Origin: Pseudomonadaceae bacterium
GTDB taxonomy: Bacteria > Pseudomonadota > Gammaproteobacteria > Pseudomonadales > Pseudomonadaceae
Reading direction: 5' to 3'
Assembly: GCA_019747155.1 (NCBI GenBank)
Contig: JAIERD010000274.1
Span: 1-40,336, forward strand
DNA: 40,336 nt
Under the pieces are notes generated by a model, which was not told where the DNA came from, made no database searches, and saw nothing but the letters and a program-made list of their open reading frames with translations. This document shows, one piece after another, positions 28,680-37,200 of the stretch (the first letter of the stretch is position 1; each line of letters opens with the position of its first letter). A program made the position numbers and the translations under genes.

Positions 28680-30646
28680 ATGCCGTTTCCGGCTGGCTCT
28701 GCGCCGGTCTGCTGTGGCTGATCGCCGGCGGCGCCCAGGGTGCTTTGCAGCTCAGGCTGGATGACAGCGGACTCAGCCCTGGCGAGCGCCAGGCCAGTCA
28801 GTTATTGATTGAACAAGCGCTGGCCGCACTGCCGCCGAGTTTTATCCAACGACTGGATAAAACCATCAGCGTGCAGTGGTCGGCGCAGTTACCTGCCGAG
28901 GTGTATGGCCGTGCCAGTCAGGCCGGCAATCTGCTGGAACTGAATGCCCAACTGCTGCCCAAACTGCTCGATGGTTCGGCGGCCAGCACGCTCACCGGCC
29001 GCAGCCACAGCACTGTGCAGCAAGAATTGCTCGCCAGTCTGCTGCATGAACTGACGCACTTTTACGACCGCGCCCAGCTCTGGCCAACCGCCACTGCGCG
29101 GTTGCTGCAAAGCTGCCGGCTGCGCGCCGCTAGTCAAGGCTTGGTGGGTTTGCCCAGTACATGTCGCGGGCAAACGGCGCGGCGTTTTAGCCTCTCTGAC
29201 GACCCACGGCTGCTGGATTTGGCTGGCTGGCCGCAGTATGTCGGCCGTTATGGACAGCGCGAGCAACACAACGCCCAGGTGGCACGCAGCCCCGACCCTT
29301 ACGAGCTAAGTAACCCGCGCGAGTTTGTCGCGGTCAATCTCGAATACTTTCTGCTCGACCCCAGTTATGCCTGCCGGCGGCCCGAGTTGTATGCCTATTG
29401 GCAGACGCATTTTGGCTGGGCACCCAAGACCAAACAGGCTTGCGCAACCCAGCTGGCCTATCTGAACGCCGGCAGTGATTTTGCCCGCCAGCCGCTGGGC
29501 AAACTCGATCCGGAGCGGGTCTACGCAGTGGACTTCTTGCTCGCCGAAGGCAATAACAACTGGGTCAGCCGCTTCGGTCATAGCATGTTGCGGCTGGTCA
29601 TTTGCGCGCCGGGACGGCCACGCGGGCCGGCCTGCCGGCTTGATCTCGACCAACATCTGGTGCTGTCTTACCGGGCCTTTGTTGGCGATGTGCAGTTGTC
29701 CAGTTGGGAGGGCTTAACCGGCGGTTATCCATCGCGCTTATTCGTGCTGCCGCTCAGCCAGGTGATCGATGAATACACCAAACTCGAGCTGCGCAGCGTC
29801 GCCTCGGTGCCGCTCAAACTCAGCCCTGCCGAGCAAGACGCGCTGGTCAAACATGCGCTGGAAATGCACTGGAGCTATGACGGCGACTACTTCTTTTTGT
29901 CCAATAATTGCGCAGTGGAAACCCTAAAATTATTGCGCAGCGGCAGTGCCCAACCGCAACTCGAAGATCTCGACAGCATCATGCCCAATGGCTTGCTGGC
30001 GGTGCTGGAAGCGCGCGGTCTGGCCGACACCTCGGTGCTCGATGACCCGCGTGAAGCGCTGCGCCTGGGCTATCGCTTCGATTCGTTTCGCGAGCGTTAT
30101 CAAGCCATGTTCGTGGTGCTCAAACAGCACCTACCGATCCCCCAGGAGGAGGTTGAAGACTGGCTCGAGTTAGCCGCCAAACAGCGCTCAGCATGGTTTG
30201 CCCAAGCCGATTTGCGCACCAGCGCCGCGCTGTTATTGCTTGAGCAAGCAGCCATGCGACGGCAACTGTTATTAGCCCAAGAGCAGATCAAGCAGCGATA
30301 TTTGAGCGATCGTGGCGCGCCAAGCCACGACCCTGCGCTGGCCAAGGCCGGTGCGGCGCTGCAGCAGCTGCTGGCCAATAGCGGCTTTCTCAGTCGCCCG
30401 GCCGAGCTGCTCGGCACCCAGGGTTATGGCCTGCCGCAGCCCGATGAATGGCAGCAGCTGCAAGACAGCAGCGCCAACCGCCAACAACTGCTGCGCCGCC
30501 TCAACGACAGCCTCAGCCAAGAGCTGCGCGCGCTGCTGGGCCCGGCGCAAGTACTGGAAATAGAAACCGCTGAAGCCAACCTCGGCACCCTCGGCAAACA
30601 CCTGCGCGAACTGCACAAAGCCAGCGGCGGTTTGCAGTTGCCGTAA
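28676..30646 (+). CDS. DUF4105 (Lnb-type periplasmic domain) protein with N-terminal HExxH metallopeptidase-like region
   Basis: 656 aa from GTG 28676, with a signal peptide (cleavage near AQG, residue ~22), so periplasmic. N-terminal part: zinc-peptidase motif H124-E-L-T-H128 with a plausible third ligand Glu216 in NPREFVAVNLEYFL. Central part (about 285-430) is the DUF4105 domain: GNNNWVSRFGHSMLRL with His302, SSWEGLTGGYPSRLFVLPL and FFLSNNCAVETL with Cys412. In bacterial Lnb lipoprotein N-acyl transferases the related domain uses a Cys and a His. The last ~200 residues are helical and Gln/Leu-rich. Start overlaps the small secreted protein gene. Whether both catalytic-looking parts are active is not known. 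Confidence 0.82.
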   Translation: MNAVSGWLCAGLLWLIAGGAQGALQLRLDDSGLSPGERQASQLLIEQALAALPPSFIQRLDKTISVQWSAQLPAEVYGRASQAGNLLELNAQLLPKLLDGSAASTLTGRSHSTVQQELLASLLHELTHFYDRAQLWPTATARLLQSCRLRAASQGLVGLPSTCRGQTARRFSLSDDPRLLDLAGWPQYVGRYGQREQHNAQVARSPDPYELSNPREFVAVNLEYFLLDPSYACRRPELYAYWQTHFGWAPKTKQACATQLAYLNAGSDFARQPLGKLDPERVYAVDFLLAEGNNNWVSRFGHSMLRLVICAPGRPRGPACRLDLDQHLVLSYRAFVGDVQLSSWEGLTGGYPSRLFVLPLSQVIDEYTKLELRSVASVPLKLSPAEQDALVKHALEMHWSYDGDYFFLSNNCAVETLKLLRSGSAQPQLEDLDSIMPNGLLAVLEARGLADTSVLDDPREALRLGYRFDSFRERYQAMFVVLKQHLPIPQEEVEDWLELAAKQRSAWFAQADLRTSAALLLLEQAAMRRQLLLAQEQIKQRYLSDRGAPSHDPALAKAGAALQQLLANSGFLSRPAELLGTQGYGLPQPDEWQQLQDSSANRQQLLRRLNDSLSQELRALLGPAQVLEIETAEANLGTLGKHLRELHKASGGLQLP

Positions 30647-30673
30647 CTGCCCGCAGCACAGTTCGTAGCTTTC

Positions 30674-30737
30674 GTAGGAGCGGCCTTGGCCGCGATGTTT
30701 TTGCGTTAAGGCCAATCGCGGCCAAGGCCGCTCCTAC
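30674..30737. repeat. REP-like inverted repeat pair between convergent genes
   Basis: GTAGGAGCGGCCTTGGCCGC runs from 30674, and its exact complement ends at 30737; the full arms are 23 bases with an 18-base spacer. GTAGGAGCG plus a GC-rich internal palindrome is the look of common Pseudomonas REP sequences, here as an inverted doublet. It may also serve as the terminator of both convergent genes. The same GTAGGAGCG core occurs inside recC (39033-39146). Confidence 0.9.
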
Positions 30738-30744
30738 AAGGTGG

Positions 30745-31149
30745 TTAGCCAATCACTTCCTCATCCTCCTCGGGCAACTGCGGGTCGAGTCGCAGCCAGG
30801 GCAGGCGGTTTTTCACCCAGATATGGCGGTCGGCCGGGGCCGCTTCTGGGTGATCGAGGGTCGCCACCGTGATATCCAAACTCTGCGGGCTGAGCTCGGT
30901 GAACAGCGCCAATTGTGCCCCGCAGTGTGGGCAGAAATAGCGGGTGCAGGTGGCCGACGAGGCGTACTCGGCCGGCACACCGTGCAACCACTCGAATGCC
31001 GCCAGTGGCACCGTCAGCCAGCTGGTGACAATGCCGCCGCTGGTGCGCCGACAGATCGAACAATGGCAATGGGCAATGTTCTGCAAGGGCGCCTTGAAGC
31101 GGTAACGCAACTGGCCGCAATGACAACCGCCTTGATGGATGTGCTGCAT
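30745..31149 (-). CDS. GFA/CENP-V family zinc protein
   Basis: 134 aa from ATG 31149, with GGGGAG seven bases upstream; the ATG at 31164 lies on that ribosome site and is not used. Zinc-binding cysteines are in GGCHCG (C9, C11), CHCSICRR (C28, C30, C33) and YFCPHCGAQL. Family members are annotated as glutathione-dependent formaldehyde-activating enzymes, but for most the substrate is not known. Monocistronic, convergent with the DUF4105 gene and divergent from the TerC gene. The family is clear; no specific function is claimed. Confidence 0.9.
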   Translation of the reverse strand: MQHIHQGGCHCGQLRYRFKAPLQNIAHCHCSICRRTSGGIVTSWLTVPLAAFEWLHGVPAEYASSATCTRYFCPHCGAQLALFTELSPQSLDITVATLDHPEAAPADRHIWVKNRLPWLRLDPQLPEEDEEVIG

Positions 31150-31205
31150 GTGCGTACTCCCCATTCAATCTCTATCGAGCTGGCATTAGACTGATACGCA
31201 GACCC

Positions 31206-31266
31206 ATGACGGGTGAAACCCGCCGGTTATGCGTCATCATAGGCCCCTTCACAGGCTGCATAACCG
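31206..31266 (+). promoter_or_regulatory. Overlapping alternative stem-loops in the leader of the TerC gene
   Basis: ATGACG (31206-31211) pairs with CGTCAT (31232-31237), enclosing a smaller hairpin CGGGT-GAA-ACCCG. CGGTTATGC (31224-31232) pairs perfectly with GCATAACCG (31258-31266). The two outer stems share base 31232 and would cross, so they exclude each other, as in attenuators. Seen directly; a regulatory role is inference. The consensus of the yybP-ykoY manganese riboswitch was not found. Confidence 0.4.
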
Positions 31267-31332
31267 AACGCTGTCGTTTTCACACCGCCTGTTCACACGC
31301 TCTACACAACGTCGACGGAGTAAGTATTCATC

Positions 31333-32100
31333 ATGGAATGGCTAACCAGCCCGGAAATCTGGATCGCGTTTCTCACCCTGACGGCGCTGGAGATCGTGCT
31401 CGGCATCGACAACATCATCATGATCGCCATCCTGGTCAGCCGTGTGCCCAAGGCCATGCAGGCGAAGACGCGCTTCTTCGGCTTGGCGCTGGCGATGGTC
31501 ACGCGGATCGGCTTGCTGCTGTCGATCACCTGGGTGATGCGCCTGACCACCGACCTGTTCACGGTGTTTGAGCAGGGCATTTCCGGGCGCGACCTGATCC
31601 TGTTTTTTGGTGGGCTGTTTTTGCTCTGGAAGAGCAGCATGGAGATTTACCACGGCCTGGAAGGCGAGGACGAAACCGCCAATGAACCGAAAAGCATGGT
31701 CGGCGGCTTTATCGGCAGCATTGTGCAGATCGCCATTATCGACATCGTCTTCTCGCTGGACTCGGTGATCACCGCCGTCGGCATGGTCAGCAACGTGCCG
31801 GTGATGGTCGCGGCGATCATAGTCGCGGTCATGGTGATGATGGCGGCGGCCGGCAGCATCAGCGACTTTATCGACCGCCATCCGAGCCTGAAAATGCTCG
31901 CGCTGTCGTTCCTCACCCTGGTCGGCACCGTGCTGATCGCCGAAGCCTTCGACGTGCATGTGCCCAAGGCTTATGTGTACTTCGCCATGGCCTTCTCACT
32001 CGGCGTCGAAGCCATCAACATCCGCATGCGCACTGCCATGGCCAAGAAACGCCAGCAAAGCGAGCCGGTTAAACTGCGCAAGGATATTCCGGGGGAGTGA
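31333..32100 (+). CDS. TerC-family integral membrane protein
   Basis: 255 aa with about seven membrane segments. Family motifs: LEIVLGIDNIIMIAILVSRV (about 17-36) and its internal repeat DIVFSLDSVITAVGMV (about 137-152), both with the conserved acidic residues within membrane helices. TerC/Alx-type proteins are associated with metal ion export, chiefly manganese, and with loading of metalloproteins. The ribosome site GGAG is a little far (12 bases). Preceded by a leader with alternative hairpins; followed by a palindromic repeat at 32154-32179. Substrate not determined by sequence. Confidence 0.92.
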   Translation: MEWLTSPEIWIAFLTLTALEIVLGIDNIIMIAILVSRVPKAMQAKTRFFGLALAMVTRIGLLLSITWVMRLTTDLFTVFEQGISGRDLILFFGGLFLLWKSSMEIYHGLEGEDETANEPKSMVGGFIGSIVQIAIIDIVFSLDSVITAVGMVSNVPVMVAAIIVAVMVMMAAAGSISDFIDRHPSLKMLALSFLTLVGTVLIAEAFDVHVPKAYVYFAMAFSLGVEAINIRMRTAMAKKRQQSEPVKLRKDIPGE

Positions 32101-32153
32101 GCGGCGAGCAGCGGTTTTTAGGCTATAAACCGGTTAAACGTTGGTAGCAAAAC

Positions 32154-32179
32154 GTAGGGTGGGCTTTAGCCCACCCTAC
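32154..32179. repeat. GTAGGGTGGGCT palindromic repeat between terC-like gene and recD
   Basis: Perfect 12-bp inverted repeat GTAGGGTGGGCT / AGCCCACCCTAC with a two-base loop, between convergent genes. The same palindrome unit occurs between recD and recB (34137-34203). A dispersed repeat that may also terminate transcription, with an A-run following. Confidence 0.9.
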
Positions 32180-32221
32180 AAAAATTGACCTGCAACAGCT
32201 CACGGGCTCATAGCCATTCTT

Positions 32222-34057
32222 TTACTCAAACAGCCCCAACTGCTCAGTGCTTGGCGCGGTGGCTGGCCGTGCTGTTGGCCGGCTGGCCAGGCGCTGGGCC
32301 AGGCCGGCGGCGCGTTCGGCTTTGCTGTTCACTGCCTCGCCGATACGCGGCGCCAAGGCCCAGATTTCCACTCGCTGTTTGGCCCGGGTGATGCCGGTGT
32401 AGAACAGGCTGCGACTGAGCAGCGGGCTGGGCTGCTCGGGTAGCACCAGCAGCACTTCGCTGAACTCCGAGCCTTGGCTTTTGTGTACCGTCATGGCGAA
32501 GGCGCTGTCGTGGCTGGGTAGCCGGGTGGTGCTGAAGGCGCGGTGGCCCTCGTCGGTTTCAAACCAGACCCGCAAGCCTTGCGGTGTTTGCAGGCAAATG
32601 CCGATATCGCCATTAAACAAGCCCAGGGCGTAGTCGTTGCTCTGCACCATCACCGCCCGCCCGGCATACCAGCGCTCGCGGGCATTGAGCCGCAAGCGCC
32701 GCTTGTAGCGCGCCTCCAGCGCCTCATTGAGACCGGCCACGCCGTAAGCGCCTTCACGCTGGGCAGTGAGCAGCCGAAACTGATTGAAGGCGGCAAAGGC
32801 GAGGCTTGGCTCGCCCTGCTGCGCCGCCTCTAGATAGCCTTCGTAACCCTGCTCGATGCGATCCAGCAAAGCCTGGGGCGTAGGCGCCGCTTGCCAGTGC
32901 AGATCGGCGCGGCCTTCCTGCAGCAAACTCAAGGTGCCACGGGCATCGCCGGCGTTGATTCGCCGGGCCAATTCGCCGATGCCGCTGTCGTCGGCAAAGC
33001 GGTGGCTGTGGGTCAGCAAGACCACCGCATCGCCCAGTTTGGAGGTCGGCGACTCGACCGGCACAGCTTGCCCGGTCAGACGTTGTAACTCGGCCGCAGC
33101 CGCCGCGTCGAAGCCACGACCGTCGCAGAGTTCGGCAAACACCGCGCCGGCTTCCACGGCGCAGAGTTGATCTTTATCACCGAGCAGAATCAGCCGGCCA
33201 TTGGCGGGCAGGGCGTCGAGCAATTTGGCCATCATGGCCAGATCGACCATCGACGCTTCATCCACCACCAGCACGTCCAGCGCCAGCGGATTAGCCGCCG
33301 TATGGCGCACCTGCGGACGGTCGCCGCGACTGCCGAGCAACCGGTGCAGGGTGCTGGCCTGCTCCGGCAACGCGGCTTTGATGCTGTCGCTGACCGGCAA
33401 GCTGGCCTTGGCGTTGCGAATCGCCTCGGCCATCCGCGCCGCCGCCTTGCCGGTCGGCGCCGCCAGGCCAATTGCCAAACGCCCGCAGCCCGGCTGTTCG
33501 AGCAGCGCCGCCAACAGCCGTACCACCGTGGTGGTTTTGCCGGTGCCGGGGCCGCCGGAAATCACCGCCACCCGCTTGCGTACCGCTTGCGCGGCGGCCA
33601 GTCGTTGCCAGTCGAGTTGCTGCCCGCCTTTCAATGAAGAGTTACCGGCAAACAGGCGCGTCAGACTGTCGCTTAACTGCGCCTCGTCCACCTGCGGCAG
33701 ATCGGCGGCGCGACTGAGCAGCTGCGCCGCCAACTGCGCCTCGTACGCCTGATAACGAGCCAGGTACAGACGCTCGCCATCGAGGATCAGCGGGGCAAAT
33801 TCACCCGGCACGCCGACCAGTTTTGAGCCGCTCAATTCGGAGCGCCACTGAGCCAAGGACGGCAGTACATAGCCTTCGCCCCACGGCCGCTGCCCGGCCC
33901 AACGCGCCAGCAACAGGCACACGTCGCCGTTATTGAGCACCTGACAGCACAGGGCAGCTGCGGCCAAAACGCCTTCACTAGCGCTCGGGTCGAGGCGTTG
34001 CAAGCTTTCCAGCAGGGCACGTTCGAGGGGAGCCAGGGGCAGATTAGAGAGCGTCAT
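32222..34057 (-). CDS. recD: Exodeoxyribonuclease V (RecBCD) subunit alpha, RecD
   Basis: 611 aa from ATG 34057 (GGGG seven bases upstream), close to E. coli RecD (608). The open frame continues to 34174, but that part lies in palindromic repeats and is not coding. Superfamily 1B helicase motifs: Walker A ISGGPGTGKTTTVVRLL (about 162-178), DEASMVDLAMM (about 264), LILLGDKDQLCAVEAG, and the late motifs TVHKSQGSEFSEVLLVLP and FYTGITRAKQRVEIW. RecD is the fast 5'-3' motor of the repair and exonuclease complex. A 159-base repeat-filled gap separates it from recB, whereas recC and recB overlap. Confidence 0.96.
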   Translation of the reverse strand: MTLSNLPLAPLERALLESLQRLDPSASEGVLAAAALCCQVLNNGDVCLLLARWAGQRPWGEGYVLPSLAQWRSELSGSKLVGVPGEFAPLILDGERLYLARYQAYEAQLAAQLLSRAADLPQVDEAQLSDSLTRLFAGNSSLKGGQQLDWQRLAAAQAVRKRVAVISGGPGTGKTTTVVRLLAALLEQPGCGRLAIGLAAPTGKAAARMAEAIRNAKASLPVSDSIKAALPEQASTLHRLLGSRGDRPQVRHTAANPLALDVLVVDEASMVDLAMMAKLLDALPANGRLILLGDKDQLCAVEAGAVFAELCDGRGFDAAAAAELQRLTGQAVPVESPTSKLGDAVVLLTHSHRFADDSGIGELARRINAGDARGTLSLLQEGRADLHWQAAPTPQALLDRIEQGYEGYLEAAQQGEPSLAFAAFNQFRLLTAQREGAYGVAGLNEALEARYKRRLRLNARERWYAGRAVMVQSNDYALGLFNGDIGICLQTPQGLRVWFETDEGHRAFSTTRLPSHDSAFAMTVHKSQGSEFSEVLLVLPEQPSPLLSRSLFYTGITRAKQRVEIWALAPRIGEAVNSKAERAAGLAQRLASRPTARPATAPSTEQLGLFE

Positions 34058-34085
34058 CAAGAGCCCCATAACGGAATGTGCAAGC

Positions 34086-34203
34086 GCGTAGGGTGGACAA
34101 CCGCGAAGCGTTGGCCACCAAGGCGGACACGCCACGCGTAGGGTGGGCTTCAGTCCACCGCCGCGACACCTCAAATTGTTGGTGGGCTGAAGCCCACCCT
34201 ACG
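34086..34203. repeat. Cluster of GTAGGGTGG repeats between recB and recD
   Basis: CGTAGGGTGG at 34086, CGTAGGGTGGGCTTCAG at 34137-34153, and the complement CTGAAGCCCACCCTACG at 34187-34203. The last two form an inverted pair around a 33-base spacer. Same repeat family as 32154-32179. It fills most of the recB-recD gap and could weaken or end transcription into recD. Confidence 0.88.
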
Positions 34204-34216
34204 ATTGTGCAAAACA

Positions 34217-37200
34217 TCACAGCCCCTCCGCAAACAGCTGATCCAGGGCATCCAGTAGCGCATCGCAGGGCCGGGCGAAATACACGCCGGCCTGCGGCAT
34301 GCCGCGCAGGAACAGGTAATAGGCGCCGCCTAATTGATCGTCGGTAAAATCACTCAGGCGCTGGCGCAGGAAGCGTCGCAAGGCCACCAGATAGATCAGG
34401 TATTGCAGGTAGTAATGCTCGCCGGCCAGGGCTTGCAGCAGGCGTTCGCCGCCGTAGTAACTGGCGTCCGGGCCGAGCCAGTTGGACTTGTAGTCGAGGA
34501 TGTACCAGCGGCCGTCGTGCTCGAAAGTCAGGTCGATAAAGCCTTTCAGATATCCCTTGAGGCTGTCGAATTCCAGTCGGCTGGCGGCCTCGCGCAGCGG
34601 CTCGGCCAGGCCATGGGCTGGGTCGCTGAGAATATTGCGCAGGCGCTGCACCTGCAGCTCGCCAACCGGGAAGGTAAAGCCCAGTTCCGGCAGGCGCCGC
34701 GTCGGTTTCAGTGCGGCCAGACGCAAACCGGCGCCGTCCAGATCGCTGTCCAGTACCAGTTGCAGTTGGCTCAGCGCGGTCTCGGCCCAGAGCGTGGCAT
34801 CGATGCCATGGGCGGTCAGCGCCGGAGCGACCAAGCTGTTCAGCGCGCCCTTGCCCCGGGCCCAGTCTTCGAGAATGGCGTGCAGGCAGGTACCGGCTCG
34901 GGCACCGCGAGGAAAGCCGAAAAAGCCGCTGCCCGGCTCACTGGCATCCGGCATTTGCAGACCATCGCGGTCCGCCGTTTCCATGTGCATGCCGGCGGCC
35001 AAACCGGAGAAGCTGCCGACCCGCCAACTGCTGTAGAGACTGCGGTTAAAGCGTTGCAGCGCTGCCGGTGGTTGCGCCCGTTGCTCGCCGCCAGCCTGAG
35101 CCTCACTCAGCAGCAGCGGTTGACGACCGAGCAAGCCGTGGCTGGCATTCACCAGCTGATCCAGCTCGGCGGCCAGGGCGGCGCCGGACTGTTCATTGAG
35201 GTACGCGCCCAGCTCGCCGAGGGCATCGACGCCGCTCAGCTCGCGGCCGTGCAGCAGCCAGGCCAGGGCGCTGCTGTGCAGGCCTTCGTCGGGCAGCAGC
35301 CCAGTGCTCTTGACGGTTTTCGGCACCGCCACCGGCCCCCAGTGCAACCACAACCGGTCACGGGCGCGGGTCAGGGCCACGTAGGTGAGCCGCAGTTTTT
35401 CGGCGAACATCTCACGGCGCGCCCGTTGCAAATTTTGCTCAAGCTGGTCGCTACCCAAGTCGAGCAGCGGCTGACCGTCTTCGGCGTGGCAACGGGCGCT
35501 GTCGGTGAACTTGCCCAACAGCTTGCCGTTCCACAAAAACGGGCAAAACACCAAGGGGTATTCCAAGCCTTTGCTGGTGTGGATGGTGACGATTTGCACC
35601 CGCTCGGCATCGCTCTCCAGCCGTAGCACCGCATCTTCGCCGGCGCCTTCGCTGCTGCGCTGGGCGTTGAACCAGCTGAGCAGCGCCTCCAGCCCCGGCC
35701 GTTGCAAGCTCTCGGTTTGCAGCAGTTCGGCCAGGTGCAGCAGGTTGGTCAAACGGCGCTCGCCATCGAGGCTGGCCAACAGGGTTTCGGCGACCTTTTC
35801 CTTGTCCAGCCAGAGCCGGAAGGCACGCATAAAGCCGTGCTGTTGCCAGAGCTGGTGATAGGTTTCGGCCTTGTCGCGTTCGCTGTCCCAACAGGCCACA
35901 TCGTCCAGGCAACGGGCCAGGTAGGCGCCGTTGTGACCCAGCAAGCGGGTGGCCAGGGCATAGCGCAACACACCTTCGCGGCCCGGCTCGCTGTAGGCGG
36001 CCAACACCGCCGCCAGCTCGCCGGCCTCCTCGCAGGCCCACACGCTGTCACGCCCACGACGCACGCTGGGCACCCCGCGCACCGCCAGTTCGCTGGCGAT
36101 GCTGGCGGCCTCGCGGTGACTGGCGACCTGCACGGCAATGTCGCCACCTTTCAGCGCAGTCCGCTTACCTTCATCGGCGAAATACGCCTCACCCACAGCG
36201 CTGGCCGCCAGCAGTGCGGCGATCCGCTGGGCACAATCGACCGCCACCAGTTGATCGGCGCGACCCTTGCTCAAGGGCTCATCACCGAGCCAGACCAGGC
36301 TCAGCGGCGCGCCGTCGGCTTCTTGCAGATTGGGCAGCACCAGTTGCGCCCGTGACTTGGCGCCGGCACTCACCGGCGGATAGTCCAGACCGTCTTCGGC
36401 GAAGGGCTGCGGACGATCAAACAACAGGTTCAACGCGCCGATCAGCTCGGGGGTGGAGCGGTAGTTGAACGGCAGGTTATAGCGGCGCTCGGCGGCGGCG
36501 CGGGCTTGCTTGTAGGTGTTGAGATCGGCGCCGCGAAAGCCATAGATCGCCTGCTTGGGGTCGCCAACAAAACACAGATCCCCGGAGCTACTGCGCGACT
36601 CACTGGCGGCGTTAGTTTCTCGCTCGGACCTCGCTGTACTACTTGTACTATCTCGGTCCTCGCTCGAAGCCTGCCTTGCCATTGAGCCGCTCGCTACGCC
36701 CGGTTCCGCTATTTTTTCTGAGGTTTCGGCACCATCTTGCAGGGCATCGGGGCGCGGGTAGATATGATCGAAAATCTGGTACTGCACCGGGTCGGTGTCC
36801 TGGAACTCGTCGATCAGCGCCAGCGGGTAGCGGTTGCGCAAGGTCGCGGCCAGGTCGGCGCCGACCGGGCCGTGCAAGGCTTCGTTGAGGCGATTGAGCA
36901 GGTCATCGAAAGCCAGCAGGCGTTGCGCCGCCTTGCGCGCCGGCAGTTCGATATTCAGTTGATCGAGCAGCCGTACCTGCAGGGCGATCAGCCGCTCGGC
37001 GCCTTCGGGCAGGGCCAGTTCCAGGGCCGCGCTTAAGCTATCCAAGGCCTCGGCGATGGCATGGGTCGGCGCTTCCTGGCCTTTTTTGGTGGCTTTCAGC
37101 AGCGCTGCACTGCCGAATTTTGCCAAGGCCTCCGGCGCCTCGAACAGCGCCGCCGAGTCGGCGAAGTAGCTGTCCAGTTCGGCCGCCCACTGAGCAAATT

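Noticed and set aside
31150-31332. yybP-ykoY manganese riboswitch upstream of the TerC gene
   Set aside because: The conserved loop sequences of that class are not present; only generic alternative hairpins are seen.
34334-35626. A 430-codon open frame on the plus strand opposite recB
   Set aside because: It is antisense to an intact recB with clear helicase and nuclease motifs; long shadow frames are expected in GC-rich DNA, and the peptide has no recognisable motif.
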